Shown here in pieces: positions 1-8,328 of a stretch of DNA of 64,000 bases. A program made the translations under genes and the position numbers. Below the pieces are notes generated by a model. That model searched no databases. It was not told where the DNA came from and saw only the letters and a program-made list of their open reading frames with translations. Every line of letters begins with the position of its first letter. The first letter of the stretch is position 1. Source of the DNA: Flavobacterium sp. ENC (GTDB lineage: Bacteria > Bacteroidota > Bacteroidia > Flavobacteriales > Flavobacteriaceae); NCBI RefSeq assembly GCF_020991415.1, contig NZ_JAJMOY010000010.1, forward strand, positions 62,001 through 126,000. Direction: 5' to 3'.

Positions 1-1164
1 TAAATTTCGGAATAAATAATGCCCTTTTTTATTTTCGGTATGAATTAAAAATCGGATGAGAGGCTGCGTCACGGCGAAAGATTCGCCCAGTATTTTCTGA
101 TTGTAATTGACAATAGCCGGAGTATCTTTCGGAACCTGAAAGACAAGTTTTAACTGATTTCCTGAAATAGCTGATGCAGCAGCTGCACCATTCAGTTTAA
201 AATCGCCCAGCCATTCTTTTTCGCCGCTGCAAAAAATACTGATGTTATCGGTAAGGTCATTCACCGTAAAAGGTCCGGATTGAAAATTAAAGGCCTCCTT
301 AAAAGTGATGGTGATATCAATATTTCTTTCTCCTTCCTGTAATTCCAATAGCGGGGAAGCGATGGCAAATCCGAGTTTGGCCGCTGGTAGTTCCGTATAT
401 TTTTCTTCGGCAGAGGTATAGCCGAAAGGCAGCCAGTATTGTGATCCCTCTTTGAGGCTTTCACCTTTTCCATCAAGCGAATTAGCCACATCACTGGATT
501 TTATTTCACCTAATTTAATGTCGTTATATACACTTTTTAGTTGTGTAATCTGAGCTTTATTGGCGATTAGTTCTTCGGTGGTTTTATAAATAAGTTTGTT
601 TCCTTCCGCATCTTTTCCGGCATCTAACTGCGTTTGTGGTGCAATTCGTTCTTCGGTACTTTTTTTGGCCAGTTCAAAAATAATATGCACTTTATCAGCT
701 CTTGCCGGAAGTTTTTCGATTTGCAGGATGTCTTTATAAAAGAAATCGAGGTGTTTTTTTGTAATTGAATTGAAACGTGTTTTAGAGAATTCCAATAGCT
801 TTAGAAAACATACAAAAAGCGTCATATGCGGAGTCAGCGTACCTTCAAATTCAATGTCTTTGAGTATTTTTGATATATTTTGTTTTAAGGCGGTGTAAGG
901 TTTGTCTTTTCTGTACGGAATATCGTTTGGTAAACCAAAGTGGTTAAAAATCTCCTGCCAGTTACCGGATGCATTTTCGCTGTCGTTGGTTTCAAAGAAA
1001 TTAACCTGTTTAGCGAAGTTATAGGTAAAGAGTAACCAGTCCTCCATATCAAAGTCGTGGAGCTCCAGATTGTCGGGATCGAGAATAGAATTCAGGCGAT
1101 CGCCCTGGTCTGTACCATTTCTTTTAAATAATATATCGTTTGTATGGTCGCTGTTGTTACACAT
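1..1164 (-). CDS. eCIS baseplate J-like protein (Afp11-like), C-terminus cut by window edge
   Basis: An uninterrupted reading frame of 388 codons runs from an ATG at 1164 off the left edge. It opens MCNNSDHTNDILFKRNGTDQ and contains a WLLFTYNFAKQVNFF segment. It is the next minus-strand gene after gp25 of the contractile injection operon. In Afp/PVC-type systems that place is held by the large baseplate proteins Afp11/Afp12, which form the wedge around the spike. The family call therefore rests mostly on gene order, since the conserved C-terminal baseplate-J part lies outside the window. Unlike the rest of the operon, which is tightly packed, it is separated from gp25 by about 820 bp of repeats, so it may need its own promoter. 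It could instead be an Afp12-type protein. Confidence 0.6.
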   Translation of the reverse strand, partial: MCNNSDHTNDILFKRNGTDQGDRLNSILDPDNLELHDFDMEDWLLFTYNFAKQVNFFETNDSENASGNWQEIFNHFGLPNDIPYRKDKPYTALKQNISKILKDIEFEGTLTPHMTLFVCFLKLLEFSKTRFNSITKKHLDFFYKDILQIEKLPARADKVHIIFELAKKSTEERIAPQTQLDAGKDAEGNKLIYKTTEELIANKAQITQLKSVYNDIKLGEIKSSDVANSLDGKGESLKEGSQYWLPFGYTSAEEKYTELPAAKLGFAIASPLLELQEGERNIDITITFKEAFNFQSGPFTVNDLTDNISIFCSGEKEWLGDFKLNGAAAASAISGNQLKLVFQVPKDTPAIVNYNQKILGESFAVTQPLIRFLIHTENKKGHYLFRNL

Positions 1165-1240
1165 AATACTATTAAATATGAACCCCGAAGGGTATAATTC
1201 ATTAAACGTTTCATTAAAAACTTACAAGCATAGCTTTACT

Positions 1241-1344
1241 TTTTTCCCCGCAGACCGCAATTTTTGCCACGCCTGACAGCTATCATGATAAAGGATTTCA
1301 ACAGATTAAAAATCTGCCTGATCTGCTAAATCTGCGGGGAAAAA
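1241..1344. repeat. Inverted repeat with perfect 14-bp arms
   Basis: TTTTTCCCCGCAGA at 1241-1254 is matched by its exact reverse complement at 1331-1344. The segment between, and the sequence up to about 1410, is rich in short variants of 'aatctgc' and 'atctgtgg'. This looks like a dispersed intergenic repeat of the kind common in Flavobacterium genomes. It lies upstream of the baseplate gene start at 1164. Confidence 0.65.
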
Positions 1345-1441
1345 TTACTCTCGCAGATTTGGGAGATTTTGGAGATCATAAAATCATTCTAATCGTATAA
1401 TCTGTGGCTAAATATTTTAGCACAAAGTTTGCCTTATCAGT

Positions 1442-1930
1442 TGTCACCCTGAGCGGAGTCGAAGGGCGTTCCAATTGGCACACGGAGCTTCGGGCTTCGA
1501 CTTCGCTCAGCCTGACAAACGGCTTCGCTCAGCCTGACAATCGGCTTCGTTCAGCCGGACAGTTTTTTAGTCACCCTGAGCGGAGTCGAAGGGCATTCCA
1601 ATTGGCACACGGGGCTTCGGGCTTCGACTTCGCTCAGCCTGACAATCGGCCTCGTTCAGCCAGACAGGTTTTTAGTTGTCACCCTGAGCGAAGTCGAAGG
1701 GCGCTCCAATTGGCACAGGGGGCTTCGGGCTTCGACTTCGCTCAGCCTGACAATCGGCTTTGTTCAGCCAGACAGTTTTTTAGTCACCCTGAGCGGAGTC
1801 GAAGGGCGCTCCAATTGGCACACGGGGCTTCGGGCTTCGACTTCGCTCAGCCTGACAATTGATTTCATTAAGCCTGACAAATATTGAGTTGCTCATCCTG
1901 GCAATTGACTTCGCTCAGCCAGCCAGACAG
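1442..1930. repeat. Array of four palindromic intergenic repeats
   Basis: Four copies start at TCACCCTGAGC, at about 1444, 1571, 1679 and 1784, with periods of 127, 108 and 105 bp. Each has a left arm (TCACCCTGAGCGGAGTCGAA), a spacer containing CCAATTGGCACA, and a right arm (CTTCGACTTCGCTCAGCCTG). The right arm is nearly the reverse complement of the left, so each copy can fold into a long hairpin. Partial right arms recur to about 1930. A continuous ORF across it (1404-1862) is a low-complexity product of the repeat, not a gene. The array splits the eCIS operon. Confidence 0.85.
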
Positions 1931-1946
1931 TGATCAATAACAATTT

Positions 1947-1984
1947 TCAACTCACAACTCACAACTCACAACTCACAACTCAAC
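1947..1984. repeat. Heptanucleotide tandem repeat (ACAACTC)n
   Basis: About five near-perfect tandem copies of ACAACTC end two bases before the stop codon of the gp25 gene, whose stop occupies 1986-1988 on the minus strand. The repeat is intergenic, so copy-number change would alter only the spacing or structure downstream of gp25. Confidence 0.85.
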
Positions 1985-1985
1985 A

Positions 1986-2396
1986 CTAAATATTAGTCCC
2001 TTCCTCCTTATAAAAAGGATAAACCATATTCGTCCTTGAATTCGTTGCCCGTATTTTATAATCTAAAACCACTAATAATTCGCCGTTTAAATCATCTCCC
2101 TGGCTGATATCGATTTTCTCTACATCAATGCGGGGTTCGTGGTATAAAATGGCGGTTCTTATTAATTCGGACACAAAGGTTTTTAGTGTTCTGTTCAGCG
2201 GATTAAAAAGCAGTTCCTCCATATTGCAGCCGTATTTAGGCAGCATAATGCGTTCTCCTATTTTGGTCGACAATAAAATTTCGAGACTGCTCTTAATATC
2301 CTCCTCATCAGAAATCATTACAACCGCATTTGTTGTTTTCTTAAATTCGGGTGGAAAACTCCATCCGGTTCCCAAAAAAGCTTGTTCACTTTCCAT
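1986..2396 (-). CDS. eCIS gp25/GPW-type baseplate protein (Afp9-like)
   Basis: The 136-residue product starts MESEQAFLGTGWSFPPEF. It carries the gp25-like pattern: an SDEEDIKSSLEILLSTKIGER segment, then LPKYGCNMEELLFNPLN and a late ELIRTAILYHEPRIDV strand-helix. gp25 is the small baseplate component that nucleates sheath polymerisation in T4, T6SS and Afp-like particles. The reading frame stays open upstream to 2651, but that stretch overlaps the PAAR gene in another frame. The ATG at 2396 lies two bases after the PAAR stop codon and gives the family's usual length, so I chose it. The gene ends at the heptamer repeat. Confidence 0.85.
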   Translation of the reverse strand: MESEQAFLGTGWSFPPEFKKTTNAVVMISDEEDIKSSLEILLSTKIGERIMLPKYGCNMEELLFNPLNRTLKTFVSELIRTAILYHEPRIDVEKIDISQGDDLNGELLVVLDYKIRATNSRTNMVYPFYKEEGTNI

Positions 2397-2398
2397 AA

Positions 2399-2689
2399 TT
2401 AACCTATTAAAACAGTTGCTAATCCCGCTACGATTGTTCCGCCATGTGCGGTGGAATCTCCCATTCTGGCTGCAGGTTTCCCGCCAATCAAAACCGTTGA
2501 AGAACCCATTGCTATGCTGTCCGGAGGACCGCTGCACGTCGCCATATCCCCGACACAGGCTGCCGGAACTCCGCCAATTAAAACAGTGGGGACGCCTGCA
2601 GGTAAAATCGGGCCCCCCACATGCGGAACGGTTGCTGTTACCATTGGGCAAACATGCATGTCTGAAACTCTTGCGGCCGGTGCTCCCAT
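2399..2689 (-). CDS. PAAR-domain spike tip protein (Afp10-like)
   Basis: The 96-residue glycine- and proline-rich protein is built of repeated PAAR-type strands: GAPAARVSDMHVCP, then TVLIGGVPAACVGDMATCSG, then TVLIGGKPAARMGDSTAHGG. PAAR proteins cap the VgrG-like spike and form the sharp, metal-binding tip of contractile injection systems. It is encoded between the VgrG-like spike and gp25 with gaps of only 4 and 2 bp, so translation is probably coupled. No effector extension is fused to it. Confidence 0.92.
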   Translation of the reverse strand: MGAPAARVSDMHVCPMVTATVPHVGGPILPAGVPTVLIGGVPAACVGDMATCSGPPDSIAMGSSTVLIGGKPAARMGDSTAHGGTIVAGLATVLIG

Positions 2690-2693
2690 AATT

Positions 2694-4439
2694 TTAATTT
2701 ATTTGTACAATACTTCCTTTTAAAATGGCAGTGGCTCCTGATGATACTTCTGCGCCTGCACTTCCTTCTGCCTTAAATTGTGCGGTGGCACTTACCGAAA
2801 CATTGGTCCCTTCAATTTTTACATCTCCGGTCGCTTTTAATTCAATGTTTCCGGCACTTTCCATTTTGATGCCCTTGCTGTCGATGGTGATGACGTTCGA
2901 ATTTTCATCTTCGATAATAATGACCCCTTTGTCTTCATCAAGCGTGATTTTTTTCCCCGCAGGAGTTTCAATTCCGATTGATTTTTTTTCATCGTCAAAT
3001 ACCACCTTCATTTCGCTCCGAGTTACAATTCCTTTCTGGTGATTGGCATCGGCTGCTGTTATCGGAGCAGGTTTTCCACTGCTGTGAAGCATTCCCAAAA
3101 CGATGGCGTTATTCGGATCTTCATTGATAAAACCGATGATCACTTCATCTTCAATTTCAGGCCGGAAAAAGAAACCCCTGTTTTCCCCAGCGTCAGGAGA
3201 AGCTACGCGGCACCAGATGCCCTGTTCTTCATTATTGATGATCGGAATCTTTACTAAAATCCTGTCTTCTCCATTGGGGTCACTTTCGAGCTGCGTTACA
3301 ATTCCGGTGTGCAGCCCTTTTATGGCGGGAATGATTCCGGAACCGGTAGGCGTATGGATGTCGAATGTTTCAGAGAACCATTCCGGATTCAATCCGAATT
3401 GTGCGTCGATTGTCCAGTTTCCTTCAGAGATTTCATGAAAAACCCCGGTGATGTACGCTTTTCCGTTGAACCGGTCACCAACGCCTTCGAGTGTAATGAT
3501 GGTGTTGGGTTTTACGGCAGGTATTCCCTGAAATTTTACCCTTCCGCGGATTTTTGATAATTGCTGAAAGAGCAGCTTGGCATCAGCCCAATCCTGAAGT
3601 TCCACATCCGATATATTGCCGCCATGACGCAATTCGAGGTTTTCCAATTCGATGGTTTCGGCCAGATCTGAAGGGCTTAAATTTCCGTTTAAGGAAACAG
3701 CCGGATCATTCGCCTCAATTTCTACCAGTTCCTGATTGCTGTAATCCCAGCTGTACGAAGACACTTTCGCGAATTGGTTTCTGGCATCTATCTCAGCGTC
3801 AAAGTCCAGTAAACTGGCTCCGAAAGTGACTGTTTCAACAGACGCAGCTGTTACATTGGGTTTGCTAATGGTGATTTTGCCATTCTCCACAAAACAAAGT
3901 TTACCGCTGGCCTGTGCCCGTGACACTATAAAATCCCAATCGGAGGTATTGTACTGAACCAGTTCTTTGTGACTGAAATTGGTTGCTTCTACCTCTTTTT
4001 CCAATCCGTACGCATCAATAATTTCCTCGAAAGCCTCGCTGTCTTTCACATCATAGAAATATTTGCTCTTTCTGCCGATGGTCAGTTTTACAGCTTCGTC
4101 TTTGCATTCGATAATCAGCAGTGAAGCACCGCTTTTTATTTTGATGGAATGCTTGATGACAATGCCTTTGTAAATCGTTTCTTCATCGTTGTGATAACCG
4201 GCCGTTATTTCAATTTTTTTACCCGGAATTAACAGATCTTCATTACTTAATTTAAAATCCCTTTCAGAAGCTTCCCCGTCTGTCAGAATAATTTGGGCCA
4301 TAGGAATCCGGTTCACCTCATTTTGTACCACAATATTTTTTACCTGATAGGTTTTAGATAATTCCTCCCCTTCAATTAAAATTTTATGCGTTACTAAATC
4401 GGCACTTTTACTGGTTTGTATGACTCCGCTGTTGTTCAT
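2694..4439 (-). CDS. VgrG-like spike protein (Afp8-like)
   Basis: The 581-residue protein has a gp27-like N-terminal half (DWDFIVSRAQASGKLCFVENG at about 165-185). A gp5-type OB domain follows at about 380-460 (RILVKIPIINNEEQGIWCRV, then GFFFRPEIEDEVIIGFIN). The C-terminus is repetitive and beta-helical (GIKMESAGNIELKATGDVKI). This is the trimeric central spike at the particle front that carries the PAAR tip. Its ATG overlaps the last base of the upstream LysM gene, as expected for a coupled operon. The length suits an eCIS spike without a fused effector domain. Confidence 0.92.
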   Translation of the reverse strand: MNNSGVIQTSKSADLVTHKILIEGEELSKTYQVKNIVVQNEVNRIPMAQIILTDGEASERDFKLSNEDLLIPGKKIEITAGYHNDEETIYKGIVIKHSIKIKSGASLLIIECKDEAVKLTIGRKSKYFYDVKDSEAFEEIIDAYGLEKEVEATNFSHKELVQYNTSDWDFIVSRAQASGKLCFVENGKITISKPNVTAASVETVTFGASLLDFDAEIDARNQFAKVSSYSWDYSNQELVEIEANDPAVSLNGNLSPSDLAETIELENLELRHGGNISDVELQDWADAKLLFQQLSKIRGRVKFQGIPAVKPNTIITLEGVGDRFNGKAYITGVFHEISEGNWTIDAQFGLNPEWFSETFDIHTPTGSGIIPAIKGLHTGIVTQLESDPNGEDRILVKIPIINNEEQGIWCRVASPDAGENRGFFFRPEIEDEVIIGFINEDPNNAIVLGMLHSSGKPAPITAADANHQKGIVTRSEMKVVFDDEKKSIGIETPAGKKITLDEDKGVIIIEDENSNVITIDSKGIKMESAGNIELKATGDVKIEGTNVSVSATAQFKAEGSAGAEVSSGATAILKGSIVQIN

Positions 4440-5122
4440 CAGGATTGTTTTTGTAAGGGTGGGAAAAATAGTTTTTGCCCGGTTTTTAGTTTTCTGAAAT
4501 TGACAATGTTATTAACTCTGGCCACTTCCAGATAATACTTGGAATCGCCGTAGATCTTAAAGGACATCAGAGGTAATGTATCACCTTCGGTTACCGTTCT
4601 GTAATGGGTCAGGTCGGGTGATTTATTGTTTTCTTTTGCAGCCCTTAAGTTATCCTCTACAAAACCCTGGAATTTTCCTTTTGCAATCGCCCTGATCGGG
4701 GTACCGTCGGGTTTGAAGAGTTTGAATTCCACGTTCATTTCGGTCATGGCTCCCTTAAAGAGCAGCGTTCCCCAGGAAATAATCAGGTAATTGGGCTTGT
4801 GCTCGTCGCCGTTGTAATCCAGGATGACTTTCTTGAATTTCTCAATGTCATCAATGATTCCGTCGTCAGAACTGGCATAGCCGTTAATAACTCCCGAGCG
4901 GTCAAACACGAAATCGAGTTCCAGGTTTTCGGGTAATTTTTTATTGAACTTCGGAGAAACCGTACTTGTACCGGCCGCCTGAGTGTCATCGGTTTCAATC
5001 TTATAGTGATAGGTGTACTTCTCCGGATTCATTAAAGTGGAAAATTCACCATCCGCAATCTTGTTGTTAAATTCCGGATCACTATACGCAACCACCTTGA
5101 GTTTTTCTAATTCACCAGCCAT
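4439..5122 (-). CDS. LysM-containing CIS adaptor protein (Afp7-like)
   Basis: The 227-residue protein has an N-terminal tube-adaptor region (LEKLKVVAYSDPEFNNKIAD, then EKYTYHYKI). A C-terminal LysM domain lies at about 172-222 (VTEGDTLPLMSFKIYGDSKY, then VNNIVNFRKLKTGQKLFFPP). In Afp/PVC particles such proteins bridge the tube and the VgrG-like hub, and LysM is used for structural contacts, not cell-wall attachment. It begins one base after the DUF5908 stop codon and overlaps the spike gene by one base. Confidence 0.88.
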   Translation of the reverse strand: MAGELEKLKVVAYSDPEFNNKIADGEFSTLMNPEKYTYHYKIETDDTQAAGTSTVSPKFNKKLPENLELDFVFDRSGVINGYASSDDGIIDDIEKFKKVILDYNGDEHKPNYLIISWGTLLFKGAMTEMNVEFKLFKPDGTPIRAIAKGKFQGFVEDNLRAAKENNKSPDLTHYRTVTEGDTLPLMSFKIYGDSKYYLEVARVNNIVNFRKLKTGQKLFFPPLQKQS

Positions 5123-5123
5123 G

Positions 5124-5282
5124 TCAGCGTTCTTTTTTACGTTCTATAATTTTCATTACCTGTTCTACACATTCGGCTACCGGATCGTCAACCTGGCTTT
5201 TTGAAGCTTTGGCCTGAGCATTTGGTTTTGATCCTTCGTCGACGTTTATCCTGATGTGAAGCTCTTTTATTTCTATCGGCAT
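5124..5282 (-). CDS. DUF5908-type small eCIS protein
   Basis: This 52-residue ORF starts MPIEIKELHIRINVDEG and ends ECVEQVMKIIERKKER. I recognise the MPIEIKELHI(R/K)I opening and the C-terminal ERKKER helix as DUF5908, a short family found in Bacteroidota contractile injection loci between tube and LysM genes. Its role is unknown. It sits two bases after the second tube gene stop and one base before the LysM gene start, which strongly supports translation despite its size. Confidence 0.85.
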   Translation of the reverse strand: MPIEIKELHIRINVDEGSKPNAQAKASKSQVDDPVAECVEQVMKIIERKKER

Positions 5283-5284
5283 GA

Positions 5285-5731
5285 CTAACTTTTTATTAAG
5301 GTGAAATAATTGTAGGTAAGCTCAAAGTTTTCGACAACGAGCTTACTTTCTTCAGCATTAAAATCCTCAACGGCCCATTTTATGGGATAAGCATGCACTA
5401 CATTCCATGAAACCAGAGGCTGATGTTCCTCGTCCAGCAATTTGATGGTCAGGTTGACCGGCTTAAACGAGAAGTTTTCAATGGCATCCCGACACCAGTC
5501 GATAACGGCAGAATCAATCAGCATTCCCCTTTTTAAAGTCAGGTTTGGATATTTGGTCTTGACCGGAAGTTTGTGTTTGAATCTGTTTTCACCACCTTCG
5601 GCTATCTCTTCAGTTTCAATATCGACAGATAAACCGGAAACCGATTGAAACTGATGGTCTTTTGCCTGCGAGCCAAGACCTTCAAATTCAACTAAAAAGT
5701 GAAAACCGACAGGTGGATAATAGTTAGCCAT
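5285..5731 (-). CDS. eCIS inner tube protein (second copy)
   Basis: The 148-residue protein belongs to the gp19/Afp1-Afp5 tube family: N-terminal YPPVGFHFLVEFEGLG, central SVSGLSVDIETEEI, GENRFKHKLPVKTKYPNLTL with RGM, and a C-terminal VVENFELTYNYFTLI strand. Afp-type particles use two tube paralogues, the second (Afp5-like) usually forming the layer that joins tube to baseplate. It begins two bases after the first tube gene ends. Confidence 0.92.
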   Translation of the reverse strand: MANYYPPVGFHFLVEFEGLGSQAKDHQFQSVSGLSVDIETEEIAEGGENRFKHKLPVKTKYPNLTLKRGMLIDSAVIDWCRDAIENFSFKPVNLTIKLLDEEHQPLVSWNVVHAYPIKWAVEDFNAEESKLVVENFELTYNYFTLIKS

Positions 5732-5733
5732 GA

Positions 5734-6162
5734 TTAATCATTTTGGATCGATAAACCTTCATGAACCAATTCCATTGATTCGATAGCCACTTCGTTTCCG
5801 TCGGCTTTCAGATCAGTCGACTGCACTTTGGCCGGCCAGGCATTTTTTACTTTCCAGGTAATCACCGGTTCGTGTTCCTCGTTCAGAAGTTTGATGGTAA
5901 TGTCCCTTCTTTCGATGGTATTTAGCTTTACCGTATTCCACCAGGCGTAATATTCATTATCGCTTTTGAAAGTGCCTCTTTTCATCGTAATGTTAGAGAA
6001 CTTCTGCATGCCCGGCATCTTGATTTTGCTGTACTCCGGACTTGCGCCCTGACGGTACTCGATCACTTCAGTTTCTACATCTAATCCGGAGACCTCTGTA
6101 AAACCTATTTTTGTTCCGCCCCAGTCTACTGAGAAATGAAACTTTGATAATGGATAACTCAT
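5734..6162 (-). CDS. eCIS inner tube protein (first copy)
   Basis: The 142-residue protein has the pattern YPLSKFHFSVDWGGTKIGF, EVSGLDVETEVIEYRQGASP, KMPGMQKFSNITMKRGTFKS and SMELVHEGL. This is the contractile-tail tube fold, paralogous to the next gene (VSGL, KRG and LLNEEHEP/LLDEEHQP are shared). It lies directly after the sheath gene, as Afp1-type tube genes often do, and is probably the main tube subunit, stacked as hexameric rings inside the sheath. Confidence 0.93.
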   Translation of the reverse strand: MSYPLSKFHFSVDWGGTKIGFTEVSGLDVETEVIEYRQGASPEYSKIKMPGMQKFSNITMKRGTFKSDNEYYAWWNTVKLNTIERRDITIKLLNEEHEPVITWKVKNAWPAKVQSTDLKADGNEVAIESMELVHEGLSIQND

Positions 6163-6192
6163 GATTTATATTTTTTTATGTTGATAGATTAG

Positions 6193-8310
6193 TTAAGATT
6201 CCTGCATTTTGTGAGAGAAACGAAGGATGATAAATTCTGCCGGACGCACGACTGCCATTCCGATTTCAATAATCATCCGGCCTTCCAGAATATCCAGAGC
6301 CGACATCGTCTGACCCAGTCCGACCCTTACATAAAAAGCCTGTTCCGGTTTGGCTCCGGCCAGGGCCCCGGCTCTCCACTGAAGGATTAAGAAATTCTCA
6401 ATCATGGCTCTGACTCTTATCCAGGTATTGGCATCATTCGGTTCAAATACAAATTGTTCCGTTGCTTTTTTGATGGATTCTTCGGCCATGTTGAAGAAAC
6501 GTCTCACCGGTACATAACGCCATTCGTTGTCATTACCCGCCAGGGTTCTTGACCCCCAAATCAAGGTTCCTTTACCTGTAAAACTTCTGATGGCGTTGAT
6601 GGATTTACCGGCTACAGTATCAACATTTAAATTATCCTGATCGCCATTTGTTATTTTTAGCGTTGGTTTGATCACATAATTGATTCCCACATTGGCAGGC
6701 GCTTTCCAAACCCCTCTGTTGGAGTCTACACGGGCATAGATGCCTGCTACGGCGCTGCTTGGAGGCAACGTAAGAGGAAGTGCTCCGATTTCTGCTTTTA
6801 TGGCATTGTACGATTTGTTGTCCAGGCCTTCAATGTCCCCCAGATAACGACCGTTCATGGCGCCGTTGTTGGTGTCTTCAGAATTAATAGCATTAATTTC
6901 AGCTTTGATATCATTCACTAATGCAGTCAAAGTTTTACCCGGCAATGGTTTATTAAAGACATCCGTTCCGATGGTCAGGGTGTCATCCGGTAAATTAAGA
7001 ATAGAAGCCGGGACAGAAAATTTAAATAATTTGTCAAGCTCAGCCACTACATTGTCTACAACGGTACCCAATGCTGCGGTTGTTTTAGCGGCAAGCGCTT
7101 TTGCTCTCAGGTCATCCAGGGCTGTTTTTACACTTTCAATTTTATTTGGACCTTCAAATAAAGTTGTAAATTTTGTCAGCGCTGCAACAAGAGGAGCTTC
7201 AGCACCGGGATTATCATCTTTAACAGATGCTATTACCGAATTGGCTGCGTTTTCTATTGTTTGTTTATCGGAAATTAATAAACCTAAATCGGCAGTTAAT
7301 TTAGTCAGCTTGTCTGCAAATCCATTTTTTAAATTAAGCGCATAATTGGCAGGCCCGGCAGCAACATTAAAACCGGCCGGATTAGGAGAGTCTATAAACA
7401 GAAGGACATTCGCTATTTTTCCTTCGATAGTGTCATCTGCGGGAGTTCCGCCGGCATTACTGATACTGACAAGATTGGAAAGCGTTGTCGGAATGGAGGC
7501 TAAGGCCTTATCAACATCGTTTGATGCTGTGCTTATCGCATCAGGAACATTCGTAACATGATGGATTAAAATATCCTCTTCGTTGTATCGGTAATCCAAT
7601 ATGGTTTCCAGGTACGGATAGTAGGCCGCCCCGTATTTCAGATAGTCCTTGTCCAAAACGATTTGATCTCTCAGGGCAGCAGCGTCTTCTGCAATATCAT
7701 CAGAAGCATAGGTATCAATGATTGTAAAACGATCCTGCATATCATGGCATTGTGTCAAAGCATCACCATACAGCGCATAAAAATCAGCTTTACTCAATGC
7801 CTTTGCATCCGGAAACAGAATCAGCGTTGGTTCGTCTTCCCCTTTTAACAAGTCAAGACCATTTTTTAAGCTTTTTCCATTTATTACGTCCATAAAGGAA
7901 ACGGTATTTTGATTGCCATTCACGTCTTCATATCTGTCAACAGATACAATATAACAAGGTCCGCCTCCATTTGCAAAATACATTTGAAGAGCATAATACA
8001 TCAAAAAAGGCTTAGGGTCACTGGGTTGGTTCACTACAATTTTTCTGTCCGTTAAAACATTGTCAGTGACTTGATCTGTAATCTCTACAGATATAGAGTC
8101 TTCAGGATACGCAAACCCGAAATACGTTTCATAATCCAGTAAAGAAGTAATTCGGGTAGGAACCCTGTCTAAATCGTTCTCGATTTTTTTAACAGCTTTT
8201 TCTGTGTAGCCAATAAAAGCGGGAATTGCTGTTTCGACCTGAGCAACAGAAGGAGGGAACTTTACGATTTCCTCAATATATACGCCAGGTGTTTTGTAAG
8301 TTGTTGCCAT
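6193..8310 (-). CDS. eCIS contractile sheath protein
   Basis: The 705-residue protein has the sheath N-terminus (TYKTPGVYIEEIVKFPPS, then IPAFIGYTEKA). The C-terminal signature runs from about 575 to the end (GTLIWGSRTLAGNDNEWRYV, RRFFNMAEESIKKA, WIRVRAMIENFLILQW, MAVVRPAEFIILRFSHKM). The C-terminal core provides the extended arms that lock the contractile lattice. The product is longer than a minimal sheath. The middle, roughly 255-490, is rich in Ala, Asn, Lys and Leu and probably forms the surface-exposed domain. Only one sheath gene is visible here, whereas Afp has three. Confidence 0.95.
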   Translation of the reverse strand: MATTYKTPGVYIEEIVKFPPSVAQVETAIPAFIGYTEKAVKKIENDLDRVPTRITSLLDYETYFGFAYPEDSISVEITDQVTDNVLTDRKIVVNQPSDPKPFLMYYALQMYFANGGGPCYIVSVDRYEDVNGNQNTVSFMDVINGKSLKNGLDLLKGEDEPTLILFPDAKALSKADFYALYGDALTQCHDMQDRFTIIDTYASDDIAEDAAALRDQIVLDKDYLKYGAAYYPYLETILDYRYNEEDILIHHVTNVPDAISTASNDVDKALASIPTTLSNLVSISNAGGTPADDTIEGKIANVLLFIDSPNPAGFNVAAGPANYALNLKNGFADKLTKLTADLGLLISDKQTIENAANSVIASVKDDNPGAEAPLVAALTKFTTLFEGPNKIESVKTALDDLRAKALAAKTTAALGTVVDNVVAELDKLFKFSVPASILNLPDDTLTIGTDVFNKPLPGKTLTALVNDIKAEINAINSEDTNNGAMNGRYLGDIEGLDNKSYNAIKAEIGALPLTLPPSSAVAGIYARVDSNRGVWKAPANVGINYVIKPTLKITNGDQDNLNVDTVAGKSINAIRSFTGKGTLIWGSRTLAGNDNEWRYVPVRRFFNMAEESIKKATEQFVFEPNDANTWIRVRAMIENFLILQWRAGALAGAKPEQAFYVRVGLGQTMSALDILEGRMIIEIGMAVVRPAEFIILRFSHKMQES

Positions 8311-8328
8311 AATTGATTGTTTTAATTA

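Noticed and set aside
1442..1860. CRISPR array
   Set aside because: Copies are irregularly spaced, spacers are themselves repeated, and each unit is a long palindrome.
1404..1862. 152-codon plus-strand ORF across the repeat array
   Set aside because: It is a translation of the palindromic repeats (PERSRR...FDFAQPDN periodic sequence), with no start signal or family features.
2399..2651. N-terminal extension of the gp25 frame to 2651
   Set aside because: It overlaps the PAAR gene in a different frame and the translation is a shadow of the PAAR repeats.
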